From Microcaldota archaeon (GTDB lineage Archaea > Micrarchaeota > Micrarchaeia > Micrarchaeales > CABMGC01): 64,000 nucleotides of DNA. The translations under genes and the position numbers were made by a program. The DNA lies in assembly GCA_021852055.1 (NCBI GenBank), contig JAJZOD010000002.1:1-64000 (forward strand), read 5' to 3'. This document shows, one piece after another, positions 29,442 to 40,413 of this stretch. The notes under the pieces are model-generated. The model saw nothing but the letters and a program-made list of their open reading frames with translations. It was not told the origin of the DNA and ran no database searches. How positions within the stretch are numbered: the stretch's first letter is position 1; the number at the start of each line of letters is the position of its first letter.

Positions 29442-31970
29442 ATGCAGGCTGAAGTAATCAACTATATAAAATTCGGAATTCTCTCACCTGAAGAGATAAA
29501 GAAGATAAGCGTTGCCAAGCTTACTGTGCCAGACACATACAACGAAGACGGCTATCCTATAGATGGCGGCCTCCTTGACCAGCGCCTCGGCGTAATAGAT
29601 CCTGGGCTGATATGCAAGACCTGCGGAGCCCGTGCAAAGACATGCCCTGGCCACTTCGGCCACATAGAGCTTGTGCGTCCTGTGCTGCATTCTGAATTCT
29701 CAAAGGTGCTTTATGCAATACTTCGCTCAACATGTTTTGAGTGCCATCGCATACTTCTAGATCCGAAGCAGGTTCAGGCGCTTACAGATGCTTCAGATAC
29801 CGAAACCCAGGAAAATGCAGAGGAAGGCTCCGAGCAGAGAAGAGAGAAGCACGCAGCAGTAAAATCCGGAAGAAAGTGCCCTTACTGCAAAGCAGTCCAG
29901 CCAAAGCTTAAGTTTTCCCAACCAACATACTTCAATATAGGCGACAGGCGCCTGAAGCCAGATGAGATACGCGACATGGTTGCAAAGATAAGCAGGGAGG
30001 ACCTCGAGCTTCTAAACATAGATCCGGAGGTAAGCAATCCCTCGTGGCTCGTAATAAACTCGCTTCTAGTGCCACCTGTTAACGTAAGGCCATCAATAAC
30101 TCTTGAATCCGGAGAGAGAAGCGAGGATGACCTCACACACAAGCTTGTAGACATAATGAGGATAAACCAGCGTCTTGAACAAAACATCAACGCTGGCGCG
30201 CCTCAGATAATCATAGACGACCTGTGGGAGCTTCTTCAGTATCACGTCACAGCGTACTTCAACAATGAAACATCAGGAATACCTCCTGCAAGGCACAGAT
30301 CTGGCAGGGCCCTAAAGACGCTTGCGCAGAGGCTGAAGGGCAAAGAGGGCCGTTTCAGATACAACCTCAGCGGTAAGCGTGTCAACTACTCCGCAAGAAC
30401 TGTAATAAGCGTCGACCCTTACGTTAATATAGACGAGGTCGGAGTTCCGAAGGACATAGCATCTAAGCTGACAGTCCCTTTTTATGTAACATTATGGAAT
30501 CTCGACAAGGCAAAAGAGCTCCTTGCAACAAAAGAGTATCCTACCATAATAAACATGATAGCGCGCGATGGGAAGAGGAAGCGTGTCCTAGATGCAAACC
30601 GCGACGAGCTTCTAAAGGAAATCGCTCCTGGATATATACTTGAGCGCCAACTTGTTGACGGAGACATAGTTCTCTTCAATCGCCAGCCTTCGCTTCACAG
30701 GATATCAATAATGGCGCACAAGGTGAAAGTACTGCCTGGCAAGACATTCAGGATAAATTACTGTACAGCATTGCCTTACAATGCAGACTTTGACGGCGAC
30801 GAGATGAACCTTCACGTTCCTCAGACTCTTGAGGCGCAGGCCGAAGCCCGCCTGCTGATGGATGTGCAGTTCCAGATATTCTCCCCAAGAAATGGCGGAG
30901 CAATAATAGCCAACAGCGAGGACGGAATAATGGGCATGTACGCCCTCACACAGGAAGACAGGCGCTTGACAAAAGACGAGGCGGTGTACCTTCTCAGCCT
31001 TGCAGGCATATACAAACTACCGGAGCCTAAAAAAGACGGGCTCTACAGCGGTAGAGACATCTTCTCGATGCTGTTGCCAGAGGACTTTAATTTCGAGGAC
31101 AAAACATCGTATGGGCCTGTCAAGATAAAGAACGGCAAGCTCATAGAAGGCATAATTACAAAAGATGTTTACGGAAAAGACAACAGCATGTTCATAAAGA
31201 TGGTTATGGATTATGGTTTTGAGCGCCTTAGGGATTTCATATTCACCTCTTCAAAGCTTGCCGATGCGTATGCAACGCTTTCCGGCACAACTGTGGGGGT
31301 AAAAGAGTATGCAATAGACGCCGAACTGGAGCAGAAGCGTGTTGACATAATACAAAATACATTTGCAAAAGTGAACGAGTTCATAGCCCAGTACAAGGCA
31401 AAGAAGCTCGAGCCATTTATAGGCTACACGCTGCGCGAGTCTCTTGAGCGCATAATAATAGCAGAGCTGAACCTTGCAAGGAACAATGCCGGAGACACAT
31501 TGGTCAAGCACGAAGGCCAGGGCAACAGTGCAGTTGACATGGCAAAGTCTGGTTCGAGAGGAAACGTGCTTAACCTGGAGCAGATGAGCATGTTCCTCGG
31601 GCAGCAGGCAACTCTCAGCGGAGGTCGTATAAAGCGCGGGTACTACACCAACAGGGTGCTGCCGCACATACCTCCGAACGACATTGCACCTGTATCACGT
31701 GGGTTCGTAACAACAAGCTTCTATTCCGGAATGCATCCTGTGGAGCTGTTCATGCATGCAGTTGGTTCAAGAGGGTCCGAGGTTTATAAGGCCCTGCTTA
31801 CAGGAAGGTCAGGTTATCTTTACAGGCGACTGTCGAATGCCCTGCAGGATTATTATGTGCGCAAAGACCTGAGTGTACGCGATGTAAACAATAATCTTAT
31901 TCAGACTGTGTACGGCGGAGATGCTATAAGCCCTACGCTGTCAAGGTTTGCAAAGTTGGATGGTGAATAA
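29442..31970 (+). CDS. rpoA1: RNA polymerase subunit A' (Rpo1N)
   Basis: [16 protein letters not shown] catalytic motif. Confidence 0.97.
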   Translation: MQAEVINYIKFGILSPEEIKKISVAKLTVPDTYNEDGYPIDGGLLDQRLGVIDPGLICKTCGARAKTCPGHFGHIELVRPVLHSEFSKVLYAILRSTCFECHRILLDPKQVQALTDASDTETQENAEEGSEQRREKHAAVKSGRKCPYCKAVQPKLKFSQPTYFNIGDRRLKPDEIRDMVAKISREDLELLNIDPEVSNPSWLVINSLLVPPVNVRPSITLESGERSEDDLTHKLVDIMRINQRLEQNINAGAPQIIIDDLWELLQYHVTAYFNNETSGIPPARHRSGRALKTLAQRLKGKEGRFRYNLSGKRVNYSARTVISVDPYVNIDEVGVPKDIASKLTVPFYVTLWNLDKAKELLATKEYPTIINMIARDGKRKRVLDANRDELLKEIAPGYILERQLVDGDIVLFNRQPSLHRISIMAHKVKVLPGKTFRINYCTALPYNADFDGDEMNLHVPQTLEAQAEARLLMDVQFQIFSPRNGGAIIANSEDGIMGMYALTQEDRRLTKDEAVYLLSLAGIYKLPEPKKDGLYSGRDIFSMLLPEDFNFEDKTSYGPVKIKNGKLIEGIITKDVYGKDNSMFIKMVMDYGFERLRDFIFTSSKLADAYATLSGTTVGVKEYAIDAELEQKRVDIIQNTFAKVNEFIAQYKAKKLEPFIGYTLRESLERIIIAELNLARNNAGDTLVKHEGQGNSAVDMAKSGSRGNVLNLEQMSMFLGQQATLSGGRIKRGYYTNRVLPHIPPNDIAPVSRGFVTTSFYSGMHPVELFMHAVGSRGSEVYKALLTGRSGYLYRRLSNALQDYYVRKDLSVRDVNNNLIQTVYGGDAISPTLSRFAKLDGE

Positions 31971-31971
31971 A

Positions 31972-33036
31972 ATGGCAAATACAGTTAATACGTCAAGTAA
32001 ATATATAGTGGATTACGGTGAGCCTGTGGGCATGATAGCCGCGCAATCTCTCGGCGAGCCTGGCACACAGATGATACTCCGGGCGTTCCACTTTGCAGGA
32101 ATTGAATCGACAATTGCTACTTCAGGACTGCCAAGGATAGTGGAGCTTGTCGATGCGCGCAAGAAGCCCGAAACTCCCATAACTTACGTCTATCTGGAAG
32201 GAGAGTACGCAAAAAACATAAACAAGGCCGAGGTCGTCCTTAAGAAGATCAGTGAAGTTAAGATGAGCTCTGTAGTGCGTCGCGTTTTAGAAAACTTCTC
32301 AAAAGGCATAATAAAACTTGTGCTTGACACGCAGGCGTTAAAGGCGAATGACCTGACCCCCGGACAGCTCTCCCAAAAGGTCGCAAAAAAGCTTGATGCC
32401 GCAACAAAGGTTGATAGCGACGGGAATATACTAATAAAACTCAAAACAAAGAAGCTTACCGAGGTGCGCAGCATAAGCGTAAAGCTAATGAAAGACGTAG
32501 TCCACGGCGTAGAAGGAGCAGGAAAGGCCATGCTCCAGAAAGATACAAAGAGCGGCGAGTTTTACATAATTGCAGCAGGCAGCAACACAGAGGGCATAAT
32601 AGGAATAGAAGGGGTCGACAAGTCAAGGATATATACAAATGATGTTTTTGCCATGTACAGGCAGTTCGGCATAGAAGCCGCGCGCAACACACTTGTCCGC
32701 GAACTTGTGACAACATTAAAAGAGCAGAAGATAAGGGTTGACCCCAGGCACCTAATGATTATAGCCGATGCCATGACCTATTCAGGTTTCATAAAAGGCG
32801 TAGGCAGACACGGCCTCTCAGGCCAGAAGCAGTCTGTTTTTGCAAAAGCAGCATATGAAGAGACCGTAAAACACCTGGTAAATGCGGCTGCGTTCAGCGA
32901 GATAGACAACATGCGCGGCGTTACAGAAAACATCCTTGTAGGGAAGCAGATACCTATAGGAACAGGCTCTGTGCATCTTGCCATAAAGAAGGAAGACATG
33001 CAGAAGGTCAAGCCAGAATCCAAGCACAAGAAGTAA
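31972..33036 (+). CDS. rpoA2: RNA polymerase subunit A'' (Rpo1C)
   Basis: [28 protein letters not shown]…[15 protein letters not shown]; start ATG 31972 preferred over track start 31948. Confidence 0.95.
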   Translation: MANTVNTSSKYIVDYGEPVGMIAAQSLGEPGTQMILRAFHFAGIESTIATSGLPRIVELVDARKKPETPITYVYLEGEYAKNINKAEVVLKKISEVKMSSVVRRVLENFSKGIIKLVLDTQALKANDLTPGQLSQKVAKKLDAATKVDSDGNILIKLKTKKLTEVRSISVKLMKDVVHGVEGAGKAMLQKDTKSGEFYIIAAGSNTEGIIGIEGVDKSRIYTNDVFAMYRQFGIEAARNTLVRELVTTLKEQKIRVDPRHLMIIADAMTYSGFIKGVGRHGLSGQKQSVFAKAAYEETVKHLVNAAAFSEIDNMRGVTENILVGKQIPIGTGSVHLAIKKEDMQKVKPESKHKK

Positions 33037-33133
33037 AGCTGGCTGCGTGTGCACAATTCATGCTTAACCATGAAATGCAGAGCTACTTACTCCCTATTTA
33101 TAATTTTTGCTTTTGATATAATGCCATACGCGT

Positions 33134-33841
33134 GTGATCCAAGTGAGTAAGACACTTGAAACCAAAAAGAAAATTCTTGACCTTCTTAAAGATAGGGAGA
33201 TGACAGTAACCGAATTGAGCCAGATTCTCGGCTTATCGGGCCCTACGGTAGCACAGCATATCTCAGAGCTTCAGGATATGGGCGCCATAGAAAAAATTGA
33301 CAGTGAGCACTTCAAAAAGCTTAAATTTTATAAAATAAAAGACAATCCCGTATTCTCTACTTCAACTCTATCAAAGCTTCTTCTTGGCATATTGGTAGTT
33401 GCTATCATAGGTGCTGTGCTCTATCTATATACGGTGCATGGCAGCAGTAATCAAAAAAGCACATCAATTCTATATGTAGGAAATAGCATAACTGTAGGAA
33501 ACCTTACTGTTCATCTTGACAGCATAATACCATATAACGGTGTAAGCGTTGCAACTTTCAGCATAGGCAAGCATGGCATACCAGTGAACAAAACAGCCTC
33601 GCTAGTTGCAGGAGGTAAGGAAACCTTAAATCTAAACGGTACGCAGATAACAATTTCTGTGAGCGAAGTTCACAATAATTCGATCAAAGGGTGGGCAGCA
33701 GTAGCCATAAATACGACTGTTGTTACAACAGTCACAACAACAGTTGTTTCTACAGTTGTAACTTCGCCTCCAACTACCCCTATGTTGAATAGCACCACTA
33801 CATTATATCCTCCGGCGCCACCGTCTCTATCTTCCAATTAA
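33134..33841 (+). CDS. Membrane-anchored winged-HTH regulator with extracellular domain and Thr/Val/Pro tail
   Basis: N-terminal HTH (MTVTELSQILGLSGPTVAQHISELQDMGAI), single TM, extracellular beta-rich segment. Confidence 0.8.
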   Translation: MIQVSKTLETKKKILDLLKDREMTVTELSQILGLSGPTVAQHISELQDMGAIEKIDSEHFKKLKFYKIKDNPVFSTSTLSKLLLGILVVAIIGAVLYLYTVHGSSNQKSTSILYVGNSITVGNLTVHLDSIIPYNGVSVATFSIGKHGIPVNKTASLVAGGKETLNLNGTQITISVSEVHNNSIKGWAAVAINTTVVTTVTTTVVSTVVTSPPTTPMLNSTTTLYPPAPPSLSSN

Positions 33842-33987
33842 ATCCAACTATGTAGTCAACATTTCTCATTTTACACCATCATTATTAAATTAAGAATCAG
33901 TAAACGAGAGAAAACCTTAGAAAAACCTTTGAAATGCGAAATATATATTAATCTGACATATCTAGTATTCGTATCAAATGTGAGTAT

Positions 33988-36900
33988 ATGAGATTACTAT
34001 ACCTAGCGGTTGCCGCTTTTGTTTCTATGATGTTCATTGGTATGAGTTTTTCAGCATCAACACCAGTAAATATCTGGGTTGCTAATTACCATAGCAGTAC
34101 AGTTACACGATTGTCTGATTCCGGTACGGTTCTTGGTACTTATGCTGTAAACGGCGGACCTGAGGCGATAGCTGTAGATTCAGCAGGCAATGTGTGGGTA
34201 GCAACTCAATCTGGCACTGTTGTAAAACTATCAAGCGCCGGCGTGATACTCGGTACGTATGCTGCAGGCAGAATCCCAGAAAGCATAGCTATAGATCCAA
34301 GCGGAAATGTATGGATTGCAGATTGGGGTGCTGGTGCAAATGGCACTATACTAAAACTATCTAGTTCAGGAGTACCGCTTGGTACCTATGTTGTTGGCAA
34401 CTATCCGCAAACACTGGCGATAGACAGTCAAGGCAATGTATGGGTTGCAACAAACTCCGGCGGAGTAATAAAATTGTCAAACAACGGCACTATACTGGGC
34501 AGATATCCAATCAGCTCTGCATGGGGCATAGCAGTGTCACAAAATGGTGATGTATGGGCGACGGACATAATGGATAACAAGCTAGTCAAATTTTCAAGCA
34601 ACGGTACAGTTCTCGGAAATTACAGTATAGGAGTAGCTCCAGAGGATATAGCCATAGACAACAACGGCAATGTATGGGTCACAGACTATATCTCGTCCAA
34701 TGTGACAGAGCTTTCCAGTAATGGCGTAATATTAGGCAATTATCCGGTGAATCAATGGCCTGAAGGCATAGCTGTGGATCCAATAAATAATGACATCTGG
34801 GTAGCCAACTATGGAAATAATTCTATCAGTGAGCTTTCAGATACTGGAGCAACACTTAACCTGATCAAAAATCAGCTATCGCCAAATGGTGCAACAATAT
34901 TGGGTCCCGAAAGCATAGCTATAGGATATCAGCAATATCCGACTCAGATTGGTAAAGAGTTATTCACAGGCCAAAATCTAACTTCAGGTCCATGGACTGT
35001 TGTACTTAATGGTCTTGGTGCTCCTAATTCATCAGGAATTGCACCGGCATCTTTTACAATATACTACAATAATTCAGTAGTGAATTATACTTCAATATAT
35101 CCTGGCGTTTCAGCTGGTAGCACAATTGTGTACAATAATCATTTCCTTTTTATTAATCTAACAAAAACCTTCCCTGGTCTGTACTCCTATCAGAAATGGG
35201 CGCAGTTATCATTATCCAATTTCAATGTATCTGTGACGCCTCAGAGCCTATCTATAAACCAGAGCGCAACTGCGACGTTTACAGTGCATGCATCTGGCGG
35301 AAATGGCAATTATATCTATAAGTGGTTCAATGATACTGCCCAGGGTGTATCTGCAACAGGCACAATCATGCAGCCATCTGGGGGCACTACAAGTGATATA
35401 TTCAAGATACTGGGAAGTGCTACTGGCACTTTCTCATACTACGTATGTGTGTCCAGCGCATCAGGTGCGTTGCTTCAGAATAGTTCTGTATCGAGCGTAT
35501 GTGATATAAATCAGCCGACCAGACTTATAGTAACTCCGGTGAATAAGGCAAATCCTGCAAACGGAACTATATTTATAGGTCAAAGCTTGACATCAGGGCC
35601 ATGGAAAGTTACACTTGACGGCATTAATATATCCAATAAGAGCGGCGTCTATTCAGCTATGCTGTCTGCGTATTTTAATGGTACTTTTGCAGGTGGTCCT
35701 TTAGCCAGCAATCCCGATACGGCATCAGAGTGGATAAGCGGAAATTCAGCACTTTATGTATATGTTAATCAGGTATTCCCTGGTTTGTACTCCTATCAGA
35801 AATGGGCGCAGCTTTCAATAGCAGTCATCAATTCAACATCTCCTGGGTCGATAATATTCGTGGGAAACAGCTTAATATTTCCTTATGTAGTAAATAAGCC
35901 TGAAGGTCCGTGGAGAATAGTTCTGCAGGACATCGGGCAATCCAACTCTACGGGTCTGTCTCCAGCATCATTCGCCGTTTATTACGATGGTATCTTGGTC
36001 AATGTAACAAGCATCGGAGTAAACAAAGTGGCATCATTCAGTTATGAAGGCCATTCAATATCGATAGATCTGTTGCAGACGTTCCCTGGTTTGTACTCCT
36101 ATCAGAAATGGGCGCAGTTTACTGTTTCAAATGGTACAGACCTCTATGTAGGAGGCAGTACTTTGGACGGGCCTTGGAAGATAACGCTTGCAGATCTGGG
36201 CTATCCTAACTCAGAGGATGTTTCACCTGCTGCGTTTATTCTGTATTATAACGGAGCATTTGCATACAATGCGACACTTAATGTGGGCAGAACAGCAACA
36301 TTTGAACATGGCAACAGTACGCTAAATCTTACAGTAGTCAAAACCTTCCCTGGCTTATATGCAAACCAGAAATGGGCGCAATTCTATCTGAATCTTACCA
36401 ACCGAACTCAAACGTTAACTACTACCATACCTCCAACGACGATCTCAACGGTACCAACCGAGAATGTGACTATAAACATAAAACCAGGTTGGAACCTGCT
36501 TTCCGTGCCATTTGGGCCACAGTCAAATGAAAGTCTTAACAATATTTACAATGCGTACTATGAACTTGAGAACTCATGCGGTATGGTACAATCTCAGTAC
36601 AGCAAGGCCATCTGGTTTTACAGTAACTCAAATAACACGTATGTATGGCCTAACAGCAATGGCGCGTTTGATAATTATGTGTCTACTGGAATGTTCAATC
36701 TTATATCGGGGGTTGTACTAAATAAGGATTTTGGGTTCTGGTTCCATTCAACAAAACAGTGCCAAATTGAGGATCCTACGTTCCTTTCTAGTGTACTGCA
36801 GGCATATAATCAATCGTATACTGAGAATCTTTCTGCAGGCTGGAACATTATCGGAGTGCCGTTCATTACCAACAGCAGTTTCAAGTCAATTGCGAGTTCC

Positions 36901-37065
36901 TGCAGCATACGTGGTGCCTTTTATGGATACAACACTGCAACCAATAGCTACTACAATGCAACCACTCCTGCCGTAGGAGAGAGTTATTTCGTTTATGCGA
37001 ATGCGCCATGCGCTCTTGACTGGATCCCGAGCACGAATTCAGGCTCTCCTCCGTCAGTTCCATAG
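33988..37065 (+). CDS. Secreted/surface protein: NHL/Vgb-like beta-propeller plus repeated FPGLY-x2-QKWAQ modules and a GWNLLSVPF C-terminal domain
   Basis: Signal peptide; repeats of GNVWVA…VxKLSSxGxxLGTY; four copies of FPGLY(SY/AN)QKWAQ. Confidence 0.85.
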   Translation: MRLLYLAVAAFVSMMFIGMSFSASTPVNIWVANYHSSTVTRLSDSGTVLGTYAVNGGPEAIAVDSAGNVWVATQSGTVVKLSSAGVILGTYAAGRIPESIAIDPSGNVWIADWGAGANGTILKLSSSGVPLGTYVVGNYPQTLAIDSQGNVWVATNSGGVIKLSNNGTILGRYPISSAWGIAVSQNGDVWATDIMDNKLVKFSSNGTVLGNYSIGVAPEDIAIDNNGNVWVTDYISSNVTELSSNGVILGNYPVNQWPEGIAVDPINNDIWVANYGNNSISELSDTGATLNLIKNQLSPNGATILGPESIAIGYQQYPTQIGKELFTGQNLTSGPWTVVLNGLGAPNSSGIAPASFTIYYNNSVVNYTSIYPGVSAGSTIVYNNHFLFINLTKTFPGLYSYQKWAQLSLSNFNVSVTPQSLSINQSATATFTVHASGGNGNYIYKWFNDTAQGVSATGTIMQPSGGTTSDIFKILGSATGTFSYYVCVSSASGALLQNSSVSSVCDINQPTRLIVTPVNKANPANGTIFIGQSLTSGPWKVTLDGINISNKSGVYSAMLSAYFNGTFAGGPLASNPDTASEWISGNSALYVYVNQVFPGLYSYQKWAQLSIAVINSTSPGSIIFVGNSLIFPYVVNKPEGPWRIVLQDIGQSNSTGLSPASFAVYYDGILVNVTSIGVNKVASFSYEGHSISIDLLQTFPGLYSYQKWAQFTVSNGTDLYVGGSTLDGPWKITLADLGYPNSEDVSPAAFILYYNGAFAYNATLNVGRTATFEHGNSTLNLTVVKTFPGLYANQKWAQFYLNLTNRTQTLTTTIPPTTISTVPTENVTINIKPGWNLLSVPFGPQSNESLNNIYNAYYELENSCGMVQSQYSKAIWFYSNSNNTYVWPNSNGAFDNYVSTGMFNLISGVVLNKDFGFWFHSTKQCQIEDPTFLSSVLQAYNQSYTENLSAGWNIIGVPFITNSSFKSIASSCSIRGAFYGYNTATNSYYNATTPAVGESYFVYANAPCALDWIPSTNSGSPPSVP
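35834..37028 (+). repeat. 1195-bp direct repeat, copy 1
   Basis: Aligned by eye at fixed offset 2660 to 38494-39688; five substitutions, all at or before 36048. Confidence 0.95.
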
Positions 37066-37160
37066 GTTGATATAGTGGCAGGGAAGATAATAAAAAAGAG
37101 AGATTAAATAAGTTAATATGTCATGTGCTATATGTATAATTTTCTTGAATAGGTCTTTGA

Positions 37161-39725
37161 ATGGATGTCTTAAAAGTCAAACCGGTCTTTGTTTCCACGA
37201 TGTGCATTTTAGCATTTGGGATAGTGTTTGGAAGTCTTCCAAATTCGTTTCCAAATATTACAATAACTCCAAACTATGTGCAGCTTAACAACACTGGAGG
37301 GATTGTCAAATTTACTGGAACAGTTTCCCCAAGAGTAACCGGCCAAAATCTGAGCAATTTTACTTATCATTGGTTGATTAATGTCAATAACAATCCTAAT
37401 TTGATTGCCGTGAGTGGCTGTGAGGTTAACGAAGTTAATTGTACTGTTTCAGTGCCATTAACTTCCAAAACAACTTATTTCTTCTTGCAATTGTATGCAC
37501 AAAATAAGACTGGTACTACTGCAGGTCCATCTTCAGAAATACTAGAAAAGATCAATAGCTCTCAATCTATATCTCAACCTCTTTCAATTCCTACACCAAC
37601 ACTTAGTAGGTCTACAATAACTGTTGGCGAATCAAATCAAACATATACAGTAAATGATATCGGCGCATCGGGAGGAACTCCACCGTATTCTTATGAAGTA
37701 CTAATGAATGAATCCCCTCTCGGTTCTTCCCCCGGTTCAAAGTTTTTCCCAGCTGTTGGATTCTCGTCAAACCCTAATCTTACCATAACTGAGTTTACCC
37801 AAGCTAGTCCTGGTATAGATACATTTAAGGTTCTTGTTAAAGACAGCACCGGAACAGAAGTAACATCAGCTCCAGTATATCTAAATCTGCTGGCTTATCA
37901 AGGATCTGCACTTTCGATTTCACAACCATATGCGAGTTCTACGGCTGTACAGGTAAATAATAGTATTACTATAAATGACAGTGGAGCTTCTGGCGGTACA
38001 AGCCCATACCGTTATGAATTACTTGGAGTTTTAGCTCCAAATTCAATCTATCAAGTCGCAAGACCGTTTTCTCCTTCATCAAGTTTCACAGTTGTTCCAT
38101 CTTTAGTTGGAACATATATCTTTAAAGTAGTTGCAGAGGACAGTTTAGGAGCAGAAATAAACTCATCACCATTATATATCAACGTAACAAAATTCCCTCC
38201 AGGAAAAACACCAGTCCAAACATACGTGTGTATTTCTGGTAACTGTACGTTTACTCCATATTCGCCTTATTCCTCCTGCATAACGCCATCTAGTGGTTAT
38301 TACTCTTCAGAGTCCGCATTAGTTATAAGTGCAGAGCCGACATGTGATGGTTATAAATTTATAGGTTGGACTACAGTAAACGGATCTGTCGGCAACGGTG
38401 GATATTCAGGTTCTAACTTAAATACTACAATAACTCCATCTAGTGACGGTATTATTGAGTTTGCACAATACTCAAATATAACAAATTCTTCAACAACATC
38501 TCCTGGGTCGATACTATTCGTGGGAAACAGCTTAATATTTCCTTACGTCGTAAATAAGCCTGAAGGTCCGTGGAGAATAGTTCTGCAGGACATCGGGCAA
38601 TCCAACTCTGCGGGTCTGTCTCCAGCATCATTCGCCGTTTATTACGATGGTATCTTGGTCAATGTAACAAGCATCGGAGTAAACAAAGTGGCATCATTCA
38701 GTTATGAGGGCCATTCAATATCGATAGATCTGTTGCAGACGTTCCCTGGTTTGTACTCCTATCAGAAATGGGCGCAGTTTACTGTTTCAAATGGTACAGA
38801 CCTCTATGTAGGAGGCAGTACTTTGGACGGGCCTTGGAAGATAACGCTTGCAGATCTGGGCTATCCTAACTCAGAGGATGTTTCACCTGCTGCGTTTATT
38901 CTGTATTATAACGGAGCATTTGCATACAATGCGACACTTAATGTGGGCAGAACAGCAACATTTGAACATGGCAACAGTACGCTAAATCTTACAGTAGTCA
39001 AAACCTTCCCTGGCTTATATGCAAACCAGAAATGGGCGCAATTCTATCTGAATCTTACCAACCGAACTCAAACGTTAACTACTACCATACCTCCAACGAC
39101 GATCTCAACGGTACCAACCGAGAATGTGACTATAAACATAAAACCAGGTTGGAACCTGCTTTCCGTGCCATTTGGGCCACAGTCAAATGAAAGTCTTAAC
39201 AATATTTACAATGCGTACTATGAACTTGAGAACTCATGCGGTATGGTACAATCTCAGTACAGCAAGGCCATCTGGTTTTACAGTAACTCAAATAACACGT
39301 ATGTATGGCCTAACAGCAATGGCGCGTTTGATAATTATGTGTCTACTGGAATGTTCAATCTTATATCGGGGGTTGTACTAAATAAGGATTTTGGGTTCTG
39401 GTTCCATTCAACAAAACAGTGCCAAATTGAGGATCCTACGTTCCTTTCTAGTGTACTGCAGGCATATAATCAATCGTATACTGAGAATCTTTCTGCAGGC
39501 TGGAACATTATCGGAGTGCCGTTCATTACCAACAGCAGTTTCAAGTCAATTGCGAGTTCCTGCAGCATACGTGGTGCCTTTTATGGATACAACACTGCAA
39601 CCAATAGCTACTACAATGCAACCACTCCTGCCGTAGGAGAGAGTTATTTCGTTTATGCGAATGCGCCATGCGCTCTTGACTGGATCCCAAATGCTGGTTC
39701 AGGTTCCCCACCTTCTACTCCATAG
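37161..39725 (+). CDS. Paralogous surface protein: Ig-like N-terminal repeats plus the same C-terminal half as the preceding gene
   Basis: N-terminal hydrophobic signal; NDIGASGGTPPYSYE/NDSGASGGTSPYRYE repeats; C-terminal ~400 aa almost identical to 33988-37065 product. Confidence 0.85.
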   Translation: MDVLKVKPVFVSTMCILAFGIVFGSLPNSFPNITITPNYVQLNNTGGIVKFTGTVSPRVTGQNLSNFTYHWLINVNNNPNLIAVSGCEVNEVNCTVSVPLTSKTTYFFLQLYAQNKTGTTAGPSSEILEKINSSQSISQPLSIPTPTLSRSTITVGESNQTYTVNDIGASGGTPPYSYEVLMNESPLGSSPGSKFFPAVGFSSNPNLTITEFTQASPGIDTFKVLVKDSTGTEVTSAPVYLNLLAYQGSALSISQPYASSTAVQVNNSITINDSGASGGTSPYRYELLGVLAPNSIYQVARPFSPSSSFTVVPSLVGTYIFKVVAEDSLGAEINSSPLYINVTKFPPGKTPVQTYVCISGNCTFTPYSPYSSCITPSSGYYSSESALVISAEPTCDGYKFIGWTTVNGSVGNGGYSGSNLNTTITPSSDGIIEFAQYSNITNSSTTSPGSILFVGNSLIFPYVVNKPEGPWRIVLQDIGQSNSAGLSPASFAVYYDGILVNVTSIGVNKVASFSYEGHSISIDLLQTFPGLYSYQKWAQFTVSNGTDLYVGGSTLDGPWKITLADLGYPNSEDVSPAAFILYYNGAFAYNATLNVGRTATFEHGNSTLNLTVVKTFPGLYANQKWAQFYLNLTNRTQTLTTTIPPTTISTVPTENVTINIKPGWNLLSVPFGPQSNESLNNIYNAYYELENSCGMVQSQYSKAIWFYSNSNNTYVWPNSNGAFDNYVSTGMFNLISGVVLNKDFGFWFHSTKQCQIEDPTFLSSVLQAYNQSYTENLSAGWNIIGVPFITNSSFKSIASSCSIRGAFYGYNTATNSYYNATTPAVGESYFVYANAPCALDWIPNAGSGSPPSTP
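38494..39688 (+). repeat. 1195-bp direct repeat, copy 2
   Basis: See copy 1. Confidence 0.95.
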
Positions 39726-39734
39726 GTTGATAAA

Positions 39735-39983
39735 ATGAACAAAGGAATAATGGCAGGAATTGTGATTGTGGTGATAATAATCGTAGCTGCGATTGCATAC
39801 CTTCTGATGACGAAGTCTCATGTGCAGGCAGCAACTAACAGCACAGCTACTACTTCAGCGCCTAAAACAACAGTTTCTGCACATACAACTACTATTGCCA
39901 CAAATGCAACGCAATCAGTCCAGATAAATAGCTCATCCGGGGTAACATCTCCGCCGCCGCCGCCGCAGCTTCCGCCGCAGTAG
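39735..39983 (+). CDS. Small membrane-anchored Thr/Ser-rich protein with poly-Pro C-terminus
   Basis: N-terminal TM IMAGIVIVVIIIVAAIAYLLM, tail VTSPPPPPQLPPQ. Confidence 0.65.
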   Translation: MNKGIMAGIVIVVIIIVAAIAYLLMTKSHVQAATNSTATTSAPKTTVSAHTTTIATNATQSVQINSSSGVTSPPPPPQLPPQ

Positions 39984-40413
39984 GTAACTGAATTGACATA
40001 TTTCCAAGTCAAGTACACATGCTTAATTGGAGTTGTCTTCTTCGACAAATCTTTTGTCGGAGAGTGCTTCACAAACAGGAACCATGTCAATAGATGAAAC
40101 TATGAAGCAATATTTCTTGAGACTGTGTTCCACCTTTCTTGCGTTCCTGGAGTATGTAATGCGTTCTTACAAGAAACACATCCTCCAGATAAACTCAGAT
40201 TCAATCCTGTGTTAATCCCAATTAGCACATACTCCATGAAGTTCTCAAGTACAATGCTGTCTCAGGTAATAAATGCGGAAAATGTTTAATGGCATTATCG
40301 TTGCCATACCTGCGAATTGCGTTGGCCTTAGGATGTCAGAACCTTTATACAACTGTACCACTTACCACTGCGTTTTTGCTAAGGTATTTAAATGTTTTTA
40401 TTTAAATAATGGT

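Noticed and set aside
29442-33036. Possible inteins in RNAP A'/A'', PolD or MCM
   Set aside because: Protein lengths and motif continuity are normal; no intein splice motifs seen
33715-33733. Perfect palindrome gactgttgt-t-acaacagtc
   Set aside because: Lies within a Thr/Val repeat-coding stretch; likely by-product of codon repetition
39172-39636. Alternate-frame ORFs duplicated at 36512-36976
   Set aside because: Identical because of the 1195-bp direct repeat; out of frame with the surface proteins
39949-39980. (ccg)n trinucleotide run
   Set aside because: Explained as coding for the Pro-rich tail PPPPPQLPPQ; a simple microsatellite
39984-40413. Possible transposase remnant in the intergenic region
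   Set aside because: All frames broken; no recognisable transposase motif by eye
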